In this document: positions 42,322 through 53,800 of the stretch, one piece after another
Numbering within the stretch: position 1 is the first letter of the stretch
How the letters are laid out: each line of letters starts with the position of its first letter
Source: Alentia gelatinosa
Lineage: Eukaryota > Annelida > Polychaeta > Phyllodocida > Polynoidae
Assembly (NCBI GenBank): GCA_950022655.1
Contig: OX465592.1
Location: 4,416,544-4,480,543, forward strand
Direction of reading: 5' to 3'
DNA length: 64,000 nt
Program-made: the position numbers and the translations under genes
The notes under the pieces: model-generated
Told to the model about the DNA's origin: nothing
Databases searched by the model: none
What the model saw: the letters and a program-made list of their open reading frames with translations, nothing else

Positions 42322-42750
42322 GTAGCCCCAATACCCACAGAGACAGCGGGAAGGACATTAACCCATGGAGAGACAATCTCTGTCCTTGCCATGCCCACAG
42401 GAAGGTGGGAAGGACACTAAACCAGGGAAGAGATCTCTGTAGTCACAATGCCCACCCCTACGAGTATTGCAGTCCATTCTCCATGGTCTATATCCTGTGC
42501 GTCATCCATTCTATGAGTGTGTACAGGGGTGAGATAAATACAGAAAGCAACTTGTTTAGGTCAAAGTTTTCATTCTCCAACTCGTTTGAATGCTACATGA
42601 TGTTCACTTGGCTGTCACCTCATTCATATCACTCCGCATCAAACTCATGGCGAATGACGACTTTGACCAAAACTTATTGGTTTCTTCTTTAGTACTGACA
42701 ATGCCCACAGAGGCTGCGAAGGACACTAACCCGGGGACAGAGCTCAGGTG
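42322..42750. repeat. ~60-bp tandem repeat (about three units) interrupted by FB-2
   Basis: Units with CAATGCCCACAG...GGGAAGGACACTAACCCG lie at 42322-42448 and resume at 42697. FB-2 copy d has inserted between two units, splitting the array. Confidence 0.7.
42455..42700 (+). mobile_element. Fold-back element FB-2, copy d
   Basis: The left part of the module is missing. CAGGGGTGAGATAAATACAG is present, then a hairpin with CAACTTGTTTAGGTCAAAG and CTTTGACCAAAACTTATTG arms and the tip CACTCCGCATCAAACTCATG. Confidence 0.8.
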
Positions 42751-42964
42751 CCCGTTTAATAATCTAGGATCGCACATGTAGACCCTTTTCTGTATGCCAT
42801 AGAGACCCAAGGACGATGGGGGTCAACTTTATTCAACACGGATAGCTGACCTTATGGAGGGCTAATACTGTCTTATCCAACAGACTTAAATACTATTAAA
42901 CCCTTGTATGAGGTACAGTAAAAGGTCTTCATGTAAGATCCTAGATTATTAAACGGGCCCCTGG
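42749..42964 (+). mobile_element. Family F element, reference copy
   Basis: About 217 bp with inverted ends GCCCGTTTAATAATCTAGGA and TCCTAGATTATTAAACGGGC, 20 bp or more each. No coding frame. The best preserved copy in the window. Confidence 0.85.
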
Positions 42965-43254
42965 ACTCACAAATACAGGCTCAGGGTGTTCACTGCAGGT
43001 GCATGTGTGGAGATTTGTCGCTCTGTGTCCATAGGCGCCCCTGGATTAGCCTTGACGTGGTTGAGTGCGGAGTGGGTGAGGAGAGGGGGGGGGGGGGTTG
43101 TATCCTCTTAGGATCTCGTGTCTCCTTCTCCTCCTGCCAGGCTCCAGGTTCCGCTGCTCTCTGATGCCAGTTTTTTTTATTGTTTTATTTACGTCAGAAA
43201 CTGCTTCGTGATTGAACCGAGGAGAAATGGCAGCATATGTGTACACGTGTATAT

Positions 43255-43375
43255 ATCATCTCTATATGGTAATATCATATACATGTGTATATGATATTAT
43301 CTATATAGTAATATCATATACACATGTATATGATATCATCTATATAGTAATACATACATGTGTACATATATACAT
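43255..43375. repeat. AT-rich palindromic tandem repeat
   Basis: Two and a half units of TATATGGTAATATCATATAC then ATGTGTATATGATAT. Each unit is self-complementary. Confidence 0.8.
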
Positions 43376-43377
43376 TA

Positions 43378-43706
43378 TTATCCAGGAGTGCCGTCTCGTT
43401 GCTTCCTTCCTTCTTTGGTTCGGCTGTATCACTCCTGTTTTCCTTGTCATCGTTCTTCGAGGCCGTACTCTCCTCCTCGATGAACTCCGCAAAGCAGCGG
43501 TTGCCTAGTGTAGCCAGTGCCTGTTGCAGTCTTCTAGCCTATCCCAGGGGACCGGGATCTCTTTGACATCCGTTTTGTCATGATCATCAGGACATCGTAG
43601 TCCGCATAGTCGTCTTGGACAAGGACTTCTGTCTTTCCTTGGGGCCTGACGCTTTGGCCCACATCGTGAAGTTGAAGTCGGAGGCGTACTCTATTCCGTC
43701 CGCCAT
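43378..43706 (-). pseudogene. Broken protein-coding start exon, unknown protein
   Basis: Minus-strand ATG at 43706-43704 in the optimal context ACCATGGCG, in GC-rich sequence. The first about 39 codons (MADGIEYASDFNFTMWAK...) run to a stop. Coding-like sequence then continues in the two other frames (QDDYADYDVL at about 43610-43580, then DDHDKTDVKEIPVPWDRLED to 43529) and returns to the first frame as LQQALATLGNRCFAEF followed by a Glu/Lys/Asp-rich tail to about 43381. Three frame changes in 330 bp mean either a decayed gene or single-base errors in a GC-rich stretch. The end at AATAATGTATATAT could be a weak splice donor. The family is unrecognised. The acidic, low-complexity tail suggests a flexible intracellular protein. 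Confidence 0.45.
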
Positions 43707-43949
43707 GGTAATGCTTAGAGTAAAGCAGAGCGCATGCTGACAGCGCGTGCACCGGAGGGCGAGTGACCGGAGCCCTGGAGGTAGCTGGTCATGCCCGCAG
43801 GCCTAGTCCTGCAAGGGGGGGGGGGTACCTCCCCCGCTCCCCTGAGCCTTGTCTCCCATTTAAATCTATATATACTTTATATATCTCCATAAATAAATGT
43901 ATATATGTTAATATTTTATGAGAGACCACCACCACCCCACACAGAATAC

Positions 43950-43954
<5 letters not shown>

Positions 43955-43991
<37 letters not shown>

Positions 43992-43992
43992 T
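43955..43992. repeat. (TA)n microsatellite
   Basis: About 38 bp of TA dinucleotides. Confidence 0.9.
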
Positions 43993-44426
43993 ACGAGAGC
44001 CCCATCACCACCACCGCCCCACACAGAATACTTGCGGCCACTCCTGAGATGAACAAAGTGACAACACGCTCCCTGGCACTCCGCTTTATGGCATTTCCTT
44101 CCCCTGCTGAGGGTTCCATGCCACTTATCCAATAACAAGTGTATCTAGGCTGCTGTCCCACACAATAGGCTTTATTCACCTTACAAATTAGGCGTTGCTG
44201 GCCTAGCGGTAGTCGGCAGGGGCCCAGGTATGATGTGTCATGAGTGCACTGGAATATGAAGCCGCCTGTGGTGGTGTGTGGAGAGACTAGTCTCACTATA
44301 GTATATCTGTTAACTTGGGGGAGAAATCCTCCAAAGCAGTTTTATGATAATTTATAATAAGTTTCTAATGCTTCCCTTAGTGACCTTTCTAAAAGAGGAC
44401 CCAGTAGTTAATAAGTATTAAAAAAG

Positions 44427-44615
44427 AAGCCAACAAGTTTTGGTCAAAGTCCCAAGATTGACGTCGAGTGATGAGTGAGGCAAAGCCGAGTGAATATCGC
44501 ATGGAGTTCAAATGAGCTGGAGAACAATGACTTTGACCAAAACGAGTTGCTTTCTATATTTATCTCACCCCTGTACACACTTAAGGAATGAATGACACAC
44601 TGGATATATGAGCTA
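44427..44615 (-). mobile_element. Fold-back element FB-2, copy e
   Basis: Hairpin arms AAGTTTTGGTCAAAGTC and TGACTTTGACCAAAAC with the tip GAGGCAAAGCCGAG, then TTTATCTCACCCCTGTACAC. The far part of the module is missing. Confidence 0.75.
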
Positions 44616-44654
44616 ACTTTGGGATGTTTATTGTCCAGTCATGCTATCTGGCAG

Positions 44655-45615
44655 CCGAACTGTCCCCTGTGTTAGCAGTCAGCAGGTTGGACCTGTACAC
44701 CCCCTGTTCCCCTGTTAGCAGTCGGCATGTCGGAGCCGTACACCCCCTGTTCCCTGTGTTAGCAGTCTTCACGTCGGAGCTGTACACCCCTGCCCCCTGT
44801 GTTAGCAGTCGGCATGTCTGAGCCGTACACCCCCTGTCCCCTGTGTTAGCAGTTGGCATGTCAGAGCCGTACACCCCCTGTTCCCTGTGTTAGCAGTCGG
44901 CAGGTCGTAGCCATACACTTGTCCCTTGTGTTAGCAGTCTTCACGTCGGAGCCGTACACCCCCTGTCCCCTGTGTTTAGCAGTCGGCATGTCGTAGCCAT
45001 ACATACCCTGTTACCTGTGTTAGCAGTCGGCATGTTGGAGCCGTACACCCCCTGTCCCCTGTGTTAGCAGTCAGCATGTCGGAGCCATACACCCCCTGTC
45101 CCCTGTGTTAGCAGTCGGCATGTCGTAGCCATACATACCCTGTTACCTGTGTTAGCAGTCGGCATGTTGGAGCCGTACACCCCCTGTCCCCTGTGTTAGC
45201 AGTCAGCATGTCAGAGCCATACACCCCCTGCCCCTTGTTTACCTGTATTAGCAGTCTTCAGATCTGAGCCGTACACCCCCTGTTTACCTGTGTTAGCAGT
45301 CGGCAGGTCTGAGCCGTACACCCCCTTCCCTCTGTGTTAGCAGCCAGCCTGTCGGAGCCGTACACCCCCTGTCCCCTGTGTTAGCAGTCAGCATGTCAGA
45401 GCCATACACCCCCTGCCCCCTGTTTACCTGTATTAGCAGTCTTCAGATCTGAGCCTTACACCCCTTGTTTACCTGTGTTAGCAGCCTGCCTGTCGGAGCC
45501 GTACACCCCCTGTTTACCTGTGTTAGCAGCCAGCCTGTCGGAGCAGTACACCCCCTGCCCTCTGTGTTAGCAGTCGGCAGGTCGGAGCCGTACACCCCCT
45601 GTTTACCTGTATACC
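44655..45615. repeat. ~44-bp minisatellite, about 22 copies with higher-order variants
   Basis: The unit is CCCTGTGTTAGCAGTCGGCA then TGTCGGAGCCGTACACCCCCTGTC. Variant units (TGTTTACCTG..., CATACATACC...) recur at intervals, indicating multi-unit duplications. Lengths vary between 41 and 56 bp. Confidence 0.9.
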
Positions 45616-45775
45616 ACGGGGTGGGTCAGGTAAGACAATACCTGGACGAGCCCCCTTTGATGCCTGCTCATCCCCAGGTAGAGGACTCGCCGACCCTGCC
45701 AAGGAGCGGCCTGGGAAAATGGTCAAAGCACCACAGAGAAGGTGGTCTGAGATGGGCCTTGTTTCCATTCACCGA

Positions 45776-46078
45776 TTTTATCTCACCCCTGGTATTTCTG
45801 TCCCATAGGCTTAATAATGGGAACTCCATCTCCATGCCCCTATGAGTATTGCAGTCCATTCCCCATGGTCTATATCCTGTGTGTCGTCCATTCTTTTAGT
45901 GTATACAGGGGTGAGATAAATACAGAAATACATTTGTTTTGATCAAAGAAGTCATTCTGCAACTCGTTCGAACGCTACGTGATATTCACCCGGCTGTCGC
46001 CTAGTTCATATCACTCCGCATCGAATTCGTGGAGAATGACGACTTTGACCAAAAATTGTTGGTTTCTTCTTTGATTCC
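45776..46078 (+). mobile_element. Fold-back element FB-2, copy f (complete)
   Basis: TTATCTCACCCCTGG to CAGGGGTGAGATAAATAC (about 140 bp), then a hairpin with TTGTTTTGATCAAAG and CTTTGACCAAAAATTG arms and the tip CACTCCGCATCGAATTCGTG. Confidence 0.85.
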
Positions 46079-46094
46079 CCACCGATCTGTAGTC

Positions 46095-46428
46095 GGGAAC
46101 CACTGACCGATTATTGGGGAGCACCAACGCAAAATTGGTGAAGGGTAGCAAGCCAGCAATGTGAAATGTTCAACAAATATTTCGGCCAAGATTATTTAAT
46201 GAGGACAGACGAAGAGAATCAAATGCTTTTATTTCTTGGTGACCCTCATGGTTTGAATTGCAGAAAAATCGTATCGAATGGACCAAAAATGCAGTAAAAA
46301 AAGCATGTATACACAGCAACCTATTATTTGATAGAGATTTGCACCAATTTGGAATTCTCTCACCTGGAACTAGATTCCGTCTATTACTGCTGATGGTGGG
46401 CCAATAATCGGTCAATGTGAACGGGACT
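46095..46428. mobile_element. MITE with GACCGATTATTGG inverted ends (family Q)
   Basis: ACTGACCGATTATTGGGGAG at about 46104 and TGGGCCAATAATCGGTCAAT at about 46398 are inverted ends of about 25 bp, some 330 bp apart. Single copy in this window. Confidence 0.65.
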
Positions 46429-46554
46429 GAGAGGGGTGTGCTGTTTGCGCAGGCGCGGTCTGCGTGCGCAGCCAGGTACAGAAAGGTCATGTGGACTCAC
46501 AGCAGTATGTCTATAGGACGAGAGCAACGCCCTGCTGATGGTCAGATGACGTCT

Positions 46555-47021
46555 AAGGCCCGGCGTCTACTTACTAGGATCACCAAATCTACCGTACATA
46601 CGTGCCTATGTATCCACTATCTGCTACGTAATCTATTTAACTCCAAAGTTTCATAATTTCCTGATCGGTATCTCACAAGTTATCTAAATAATTTTGCCAA
46701 ACAAGACAAGAAATGGTTGTCTACACCAATTTCAACTTAAAGAAAAAATCACCAAGTATCTCACAATTTAGAACAAATTTTTCCGGCAGAATACTGTACG
46801 ATGCTCCCGATAAGCCACCGACATTTCAACATGTCGAAATGTCGGTTTATCATCAGGACGAAATCATAGGCCGCCATTTTTAATCGGAGCCTAATCGCAA
46901 AGACGCGGTCAACTGCCCCGATGAGAGGTCACCATCCGACGCGATTTAGTTGTTTTTTTATCGGGCGGTGTATCGTAGGGCATATCGGAGCGTATCGGGA
47001 GCTCAGTGGATGCCGGGCCTT
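46555..47021. mobile_element. Family H element, copy 4
   Basis: Inverted ends AAGGCCCGGCGTCTACTTAC and CAGTGGATGCCGGGCCTT, 467 bp apart, with CGATAAGCC and CGGAGCGTATCGG interior words. FB-1 begins immediately at its right end. Confidence 0.8.
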
Positions 47022-47390
47022 ATTATCCATCGTATACAAAGCCCCCCATTGAAAATGAATGGGACTCAGTAAACCACGGCCCATTGTATAAAACCTGTCA
47101 GATACCATAACTGTGATATACGGATTCAAACCTGTGGTATACGGCCTCAAAACCATGGTATACGGGAAAAATAGTCCCTTTTGCTATAGAGCAAAGAAAT
47201 AGTTCCTAGTGTTATACCCGTTAACATGGCAATTACTGGGTTTAATCTATTCGAAAGGATGGATGATAAATGCAACAAACGATGATTTTGTGGACAGGCA
47301 GCTCTGTAAACCACTCGTGTATTACTACGCGTCAACCTCTCGTGGTTTACGGCCGCCTGTCCACAAAACCACCGATTATTGTCTATTTAT
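47021..47390 (+). mobile_element. Fold-back element FB-1, copy b
   Basis: The module (47030-47265) contains TGTCAGATACCATAACTGTG and AACCATGGTATACGGG. The hairpin (about 47270-47385) has GATTTTGTGGACAGGC arms and one half of the shared tip (GTGTATTACTACGCGTCAAC). Confidence 0.85.
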
Positions 47391-47404
47391 TGAATAGCCT
47401 CGGA

Positions 47405-47672
47405 ATAAGGCCCCGGCGTCCACCTACTACAATAAAAATTCAGACCTACCGATATGGCTCCGATACAAAAAAGTAAAAATCGTAGACTAATCGGCAAGGT
47501 CCACATCATAGACACATGTCTAGACAAGCCACTTTGCCACGCATCTTTCATCGCAGAAGGGTGATTAACTGCCCCGATGAGAGTTGACCTTCTAATGCGA
47601 TTTTACATTTTTATCGGGAGGTGCATCGTAGGGCATATCGGAGCGTATCGGGAGCTCAGTGGACCTCGGAGT
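47405..47672. mobile_element. Family H element, copy 5 (right end eroded)
   Basis: Left end AAGGCCCCGGCGTCCACCTA. The interior CGTAGGGCATATCGGAGCGT and end GAGCTCAGTGGACCTCGG match copy 4. Confidence 0.75.
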
Positions 47673-47831
47673 AATAAGAGTCATTGAGGTACTTCAATCT
47701 GCAACCTTGACTTCTCACACGAGTGCACTCTGCGACATAAACCCCTCTTCTGACATGTCTTAGTCATGCCCTTAGAGAGTAAAATAACCGTTGGACATCT
47801 TAATGCTTGACTGCGGTCTGTGGACTGTTTT

Positions 47832-48230
47832 ATTTTCCACCTAATACAAAGTGTTCATAGATAACACATAAGGAGTATGTATCACCATACCCGGAACATA
47901 CAGATATATCCACCTAATACAAAGTGTCCATAGAAAACATATAGAGAGTGTGTATCACTATACCATATGTTGTATGGTCCGGGGGGCGCATACGGAAAAA
48001 TAGACATACAGTAAAATAGTAAATAACCAAAACGAACTGATATCAATATGCCACTCATCCAGAAAAGGTGGATGATAGATACAATAATGACTTGTTTCAG
48101 ATAAAAGCGGTTGTATGCTCCTCGGTGCTGACTCTACGATATATCTTCGCATACGCTCGGATATTACTATGCGTCAACTCCTCGGAGCATACAGCCACTT
48201 GTATCTGAAACCAGTCAATCTTGTGTATTT
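47832..48230 (+). mobile_element. Fold-back element FB-3, copy b
   Basis: The terminal module TCCACCTAATACAAAGTGT is present twice in tandem, followed by a hairpin at about 48075-48228 with the tip CGCTCGGATATTACTATGCG. Confidence 0.85.
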
Positions 48231-48549
48231 TTTTTACACCGCCCGAGTCCCTGTTACAACATGAGCCCCACTCTAACACAACCTCTTATGATACAGACCT
48301 GTGGTATTTCCTCCATACAGGAACTCTGGCAGGGTTTGGGTCTGTTGTTCTCGTACACAGAGGTTTGGCACGATGGTAGGGTCCTTTGTCCTCACACAGA
48401 ACTAGGTATAATTATGTCTTTACAGGGAGTCATCTGCCATAATGCACTTAACGTTAAGGCAAACAAGGCATGGTTAAAGTGTGTGCCAGCACGGAAATGG
48501 TCTTGAGAACTGCAGTTATTCATTCTGTCATTAGCTGATAAATACCTTT

Positions 48550-49080
48550 ATTATCCACCTAATACAAAGTGTGCATAATAAACCCACAGTGACTGTGTAT
48601 CATCATACCCGGAGCATACAGATATATCCACCTAATACAAAGTGTCCATAGAAAACACATAGGGAGTGTGTACGGACATACCAGGTGCATACAGATATAT
48701 CCACCTAATACAAAGTGTCCATAGAAAACACATAGGGAGTGTGCATCACCATACCCGGCGCATACAGATATATCCACCTAATACAAAGTGTCCATAGAAA
48801 ACACATAGGGAGCGTGTATGGACATACCCAGAGCATACAGATATATCCACCTAATACAAAGTGTCCATAGAAAACACATAGGGAGTGTGTATCACCATAC
48901 CCGGCGCATACAGATATATCCACCTAATACAAAGTGTCCATAGAAAACACATAGGGAGTGTGTATCACTATACCCGGAGCATACAGATATATCCACCTGA
49001 TACAAAGTGTCCATAGAAACCACACATGGAGTGTGTATCACTATACCCGGAGCATACAGGTATATCCACCTAATATAAAG
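48550..49080. repeat. 73-bp array of the FB-3 terminal module, about seven copies
   Basis: The unit is ATATCCACCTAATACAAAGT, GTCCATAGAAAACACATAGG, GAGTGTGTATCACC and ATACCCGGAGCATACAG. It is identical in order to the single or double module ends of FB-3 copies. No hairpin follows. Confidence 0.9.
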
Positions 49081-49081
49081 T

Positions 49082-49610
49082 GCACTTCAAATACTTAGCT
49101 TGTGTATTTTCAGTACGTCTTAATGAATTATAAGAAATAGTGATACTGTATTCTATGTTAACTGGTTGGCAAAGCCCTGTAAACCAATTGCGCTGCAATT
49201 GAGGCAACTGCCCCTTTGTTGGACCGATGAACACTATACTACCTTGTCCAAATATGTCGAAGATATCATGACTAATGTAATGAAAATTGGACCCAATATA
49301 GAAATGATTGATTGAAAAAAAATACTGAAGTGCAATACTGAGGAACATATATTTGTCTAATCTGAATAAAGATCTAACGTCATGTATAGATAGGAAATCT
49401 TGAAATAACCCATGACTCCCATGGGTACCTGGTATACTATCAGAAGGCTAGACACTTGTCATACAAACACGCCAGAATATCAGGGATCAACGGGTCTTAT
49501 TCCAAGAAAATTACTGATCCTCATCTAAGCTCCATGAATATGGTGGGACCCCATTGGTGGACCGTAGCGTGAACGGGAACACTCAAAACGGACATGCTTT
49601 TACCCCGCTA
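49082..49610. other. No recognised feature
   Basis: Unique-looking sequence. The 92-codon minus-strand frame at 49070-49348 has no recognisable domain. Confidence 0.4.
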
Positions 49611-49614
49611 CATG

Positions 49615-50705
49615 GAGGTCAGTCTATAGGTTACCGTCAACTCATGGGAGCCCGTCTAAAGGTTACTCTTAATTCATTGAAGCCAATTTAAAGGTTACTC
49701 TAAATTCATGGGAGCCAGTCTAACGGTTATCCTAAACTCATGGGAGCCAGTCTAACGGTTATCCTAAACTCATGGGAGGCAGTCTAACGGTTATCCTAAA
49801 CTCATACGCCCTCCAGAGGTTATTCGTCTCCCGATTATCGCCCCGGGTAAACACAAGTTCCGCTCGCGAGTGCCTTGGCACACTACGATCTAATGAACCA
49901 CAGTTTTCCTATTTATATTTGAATAACCTGAATATAATTTCGGGTTTACATGTAGAAATAGCTGAAATTTCCATTTCTGATATCGGATTTCCCATTTGAA
50001 GATTTATAAAAACCGTTAAAAAGCAATGATTGTGGGTTACGGGTCAAGGGTGATTACCATATAACGTCGGTAATCAGCGCACACCGGGAACTGTAAACAG
50101 ACTGAATTCTGGGATACCTCAATAGGGTCTATAGGAGCCAGTCTCAAGTTTACTCTTAATTCGTAGAAGCCACTCTAAAGGTTACCCTCAACTCATGGGA
50201 GCCAGTCTAAAGTTCACTCTTAATTCATGGAAGCCAGTCTAGGGTTACACTAAACTTGTAGAATCCAGTCTATAGGTTACCCTAAACTCATCAAAGTCAG
50301 TCTAAAGTTTAGCCTAAAATCACGGAAGTCAGTCTATAAGTCACCTTAAAATCATGGGAGCCAGTCTACAGATTACCCTAAACTCCTGAGAGTCAGGCTG
50401 TAGGTTACTCTAAACTCATGGAAGCCAGACTAAAGGAGACCTAAACTCGTGAAAATCAGTCTAAAGGTTACCCCAAACTCATGGGTGCCAGTCTATAAAT
50501 TACTCTAATCTCAAGGAAATCGGTGTATTGCCTACCCTAAACACATGGAGGTCAGTCTAAAGGCTACCCTAAACTTAGAGAAGTCAGTCTATAGGCTACA
50601 TTAAACTCATGGAAGCCAGTCTATAGGTTTCTATAAGCTACCCTAAACTTATAGAAGTCAGTCCATAGGCTACCCTACACTTATAGAAGTCAGTCTATAG
50701 GCTCT
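49615..50705. repeat. Old ~32-bp minisatellite, interrupted by family L
   Basis: About 25 diverged units of GGTTACCCTAAACTCATGGG then AGCCAGTCTAAA. Low copy identity marks it as the oldest array here. Family L (49803-50134) sits inside it. Confidence 0.8.
49803..50134 (+). mobile_element. Family L element, copy 1
   Basis: Starts near CGCCCTCCAGAGGTTATTCG and ends GGGTCTATAGG. The ordered match with 57521-57850 includes TATCGCCCCGGG, TGTAGAAATAGCTGAAATTT and GATTTATAAAAACCGTTAAA. The copy-2 start TATAGACCC is inverted relative to the copy-1 end GGGTCTATA, suggesting short TIRs. Confidence 0.75.
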
Positions 50706-51430
50706 GGCTGGGCACTCCATGAGGTGAACATTTCTATTCGGGTTATTCAACCCCTCCTAGAATGCCAGGCTACTAACATGTCAATGAATGTTTTATTCGC
50801 GATGCGGCCCACCACCACCGGGGATGGTTAAATCATTATGGAGCTGGTGATATATTGACAGCCTTTGTCGGCGGCCCATCGACCTGAACGTAAAGTAGTA
50901 ATAACGGAATCTCATGTATAGATTCTGGCAGGGGATTCTCTCACCCTCCTCTTTATACGTGACCCACATGTATAATGGACACATCTCAATATGCTGGGAA
51001 ATCACTTTTCAAACCCTTTAACTACATTATAATGTCTGGAGGCATTCCCGGCATAGTACGCTATGATGCCTTAAAATATCATTTCCGTAATTTAAGTAAT
51101 GGCATTTCTTTAATGAAATGATTTTTTTTATGATATTTGTTCAAGCTATGTAAAGCTATATCATAGTTAATATCATTACTTTCATATAACATCCTAATTA
51201 TTTAGGATTTCCATGGAGGTGTGATATAATGACATCACTGTGGGTAAAAAGTGCCAGAGGTGAAGATGGTACTGCAGCGGCGTATTTCGGGGTGTGTCTT
51301 TGGTGCTATGCCGCGTAGTAAAAGGGTTAAGGCAGTAAGGAGGCTCCAATAAAGGTTCACTCAATGCACCGTGAAAAGGAGAAGTGTGAATGTGTTGGAG
51401 TCAACCTTTGTACAACCTTAGGATCGTAGT
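50706..51430. other. No recognised feature
   Basis: A GC-rich patch lies near 50795. No repeat match or coding signal. Confidence 0.4.
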
Positions 51431-51717
51431 ATTATCTCACCCCAGTATTTTTCTCCATAACATTAGGAACTCGTACTCCACGGCCATGGAATTCGTGTAC
51501 CCAATACTCAACGGCTAATTCAGTGATTCATTTCATCAATAAATAATGTCATACGGGGTGAGATAAAATCAGAAACCCACTCGATGAAAATAACTTGGTC
51601 CGTACTCCATCTCGTTTGACCGCAGAGTAATTCACTCAGCTTCGCTTCGTGAATTACTCTGCAGTCAAACTCAGTGGAGTACGGACCAAGCTATTTTCAT
51701 CTCGTGGGTTTCCTTCT
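51431..51717 (+). mobile_element. Fold-back element FB-2, copy g (divergent arms)
   Basis: TTATCTCACCCCAG to GGGGTGAGATAAAATC, then a hairpin with long, nearly perfect arms (AACTTGGTCCGTACTCCATC) and the apex ACTCAGCTTCGCTTCGTGA. The arms differ from other FB-2 copies although the module ends agree. Confidence 0.8.
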
Positions 51718-51730
51718 AATTCTCAACTGG

Positions 51731-51940
51731 CTATTGATGCTGACATTTTTTTGTGGTTTGAAACCTTTATTCATTCTGCCAAAGTCAGGTATCCCATGAA
51801 CAGAAAATACAGATGTTTAGAATGGCGATATTCTCAACTTTCCCAATATTGATGCTGACTTTTTTTTGTTTATAACTTTTATTCATTCTGCCAAAGGCAG
51901 GTCTACCATGAGCAGAAAATACAGTTGTGCTCCAGTCTTG
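51731..51940. repeat. ~110-bp tandem duplication
   Basis: TATTGATGCTGACATTTTTT...TTATTCATTCTGCCAAAG...GCAGAAAATACAG is present twice. Confidence 0.8.
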
Positions 51941-52340
51941 TACATCATGAGTAATGGCGGGTAAAGATGAGTGATGATGAGTATGTTGCAGATATATTTA
52001 TCTTAATATCTTAGATATAAAGCTCTTAGCTCCTCTGTTGCAATCCGCTTGAAGGCAATTTTCGATTGGGCTTTCTGTGCATTAACATTTAGTTGATCCC
52101 ATAACTGGTCAACATATTCTATTTTCATTTTTGCATCGACTACTTCATTTCAATTGCACGATTAGATAATTAAATGCTGGACATACACTTACCATGCTCT
52201 CTCATGACATCTCCAGGCTATTCTTGTATCTAACTAACACCTCTTGAAAAGCACTGGTAACTTAGGGAACGTGATCTTTAAAATACATAATACAATTTAC
52301 CTTGAGTCTTAAATCCCATATCATCTTTTTATATAATTGA
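51941..52340. other. No recognised feature
   Basis: AT-rich, without a match or supported frame. Confidence 0.4.
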
Positions 52341-52344
52341 ATAA

Positions 52345-52745
52345 AGCAATCTGTGAGATTCATTCCCTCCCTTCCTCCCCACCTCTCCTCCACCCTCCCT
52401 ACCTCCCCCTTTTCCCTCCTACACTCGTTCCTCTCCTCCCCCCCCCCCCAATTTCCCTCCCTCCCCTCCTCCCTCCCATCCTCCTTGTCACACACCTATC
52501 CCTAACACTCCTCACTTCCATCTGTCTCATACACACCTCCTTTTCCTACCTCCCTCCCTCTTACCCCCCTCTCTCTCACACCTCCCTCCCTCCCTCCCTC
52601 TCACACTTCCTCCCTCCCTCCCTCCCTCCTCCCTCCTTCCCTCTCTCCCTCTCTCCCTCCCTCCTTCCCTCCCTCCCTCCCTCCCTCCCACCCTCACACC
52701 CGACTCCCACCTCAGCCCACACCTCCCCCCACCCTCCCCCCGTCC
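52345..52745. repeat. Polypyrimidine (CCCT)n tract
   Basis: About 400 bp, almost purely C and T on plus, with CCTCCCTC as the commonest word. The open frames crossing it are compositional artefacts. Confidence 0.9.
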
Positions 52746-52931
52746 ACCCCGCGTGCATTGCGCGTGTATCGAGCCCTGCTCCACCTGTTCGCCTGGAGCA
52801 GCCTGGAGCAGCCTGCAGCAGACGTCCTCCTGCATGTTACACTGGAGTGACGCCTCCATGACAACCGGCTTATGTTGCTTGTTACCAGGCAGCCGAATCA
52901 ACAGGCGGGTACCAGCGTGCTCTGTCACGGG

Positions 52932-53425
52932 GAGATCAGTAAACAGGGGGTCGTTTTATAAACAGAGGATGGCATTTATAACCATAGAGAAACTAGACTC
53001 ATCTATTAGTCTGTTATAAGGAGATAAGTAAATAGGAAGCCGTTTCATGAGCATAGGACAGCATTCTAACCATAGAGAAACTAGACTCATCTATTAGTCT
53101 GTCGTTAGGAGATCAGTAAACAGGGGGTCGTTTTATAAACAGAGGATGGCATTTATAACCATAGAGAAACTAGACTTATCTATTAGTCTGTCGTTATGAG
53201 ATCAGTAAACAGGGGGCTGTTTTATAAACAGAGAACAGTATTCATAACTATAGAGACTAGAAACTAGACTTATTTGTTAGTCTGTTGTTAGGGGATTAGT
53301 GAATAGGAGGCCGTTTTATAAGCAGAGAACATTATTCATAACTATAAAGACTAGAAACTAGAGTCATCTATAAGTCTGTATTAAGGAGATTAGTGAATAG
53401 GAGGCCGTATTATAAACATAGGGAG
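52932..53425. repeat. 88-95-bp tandem repeat, 5.5 copies
   Basis: The unit is GATCAGTAAACAGGGGGTCG, TTTTATAAACAGAGGATGGC and AACTAGACTCATCTATTAGTC. The last copies are diverged and lead straight into FB-3. Confidence 0.9.
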
Positions 53426-53765
53426 CGTGTATCACCATGCATACTCAGAGCATACAGATATATCCACCTAATACAAAGTGTCTGTAGAAATACACATAGG
53501 GAGTATGTATCACCATAACCGGAGCATACAGAAAAAAAGTGCGTATTGAAAAATAGTGCGTACCTAAATGAATCAATATTGGTATGCCACTTGTCAGGAA
53601 ATGGTGGATGATAAATTTATACATTATCGACTGGTTTAAGATAAAAGCAGTTGTATGTTTCTCCGATTGGATCCTATAAAATGTGCTAGCATGCGCTCGG
53701 ATATTACTACGCGTCAACTCCTCGGAGCATACGTATCTGAAATCAGTCAATTTTGTATATATCAC
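53415..53765 (+). mobile_element. Fold-back element FB-3, copy c
   Basis: Nearly two tandem terminal modules (ATCCACCTAATACAAAGTGT), then a hairpin at about 53620-53760 with GCTCGGATATTACTACGCGT. It ends shortly before the scaffold gap. Confidence 0.8.
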
Positions 53766-53800
53766 ACTGTATGTTTTTTTCTATTGACCCTTTATATTAT

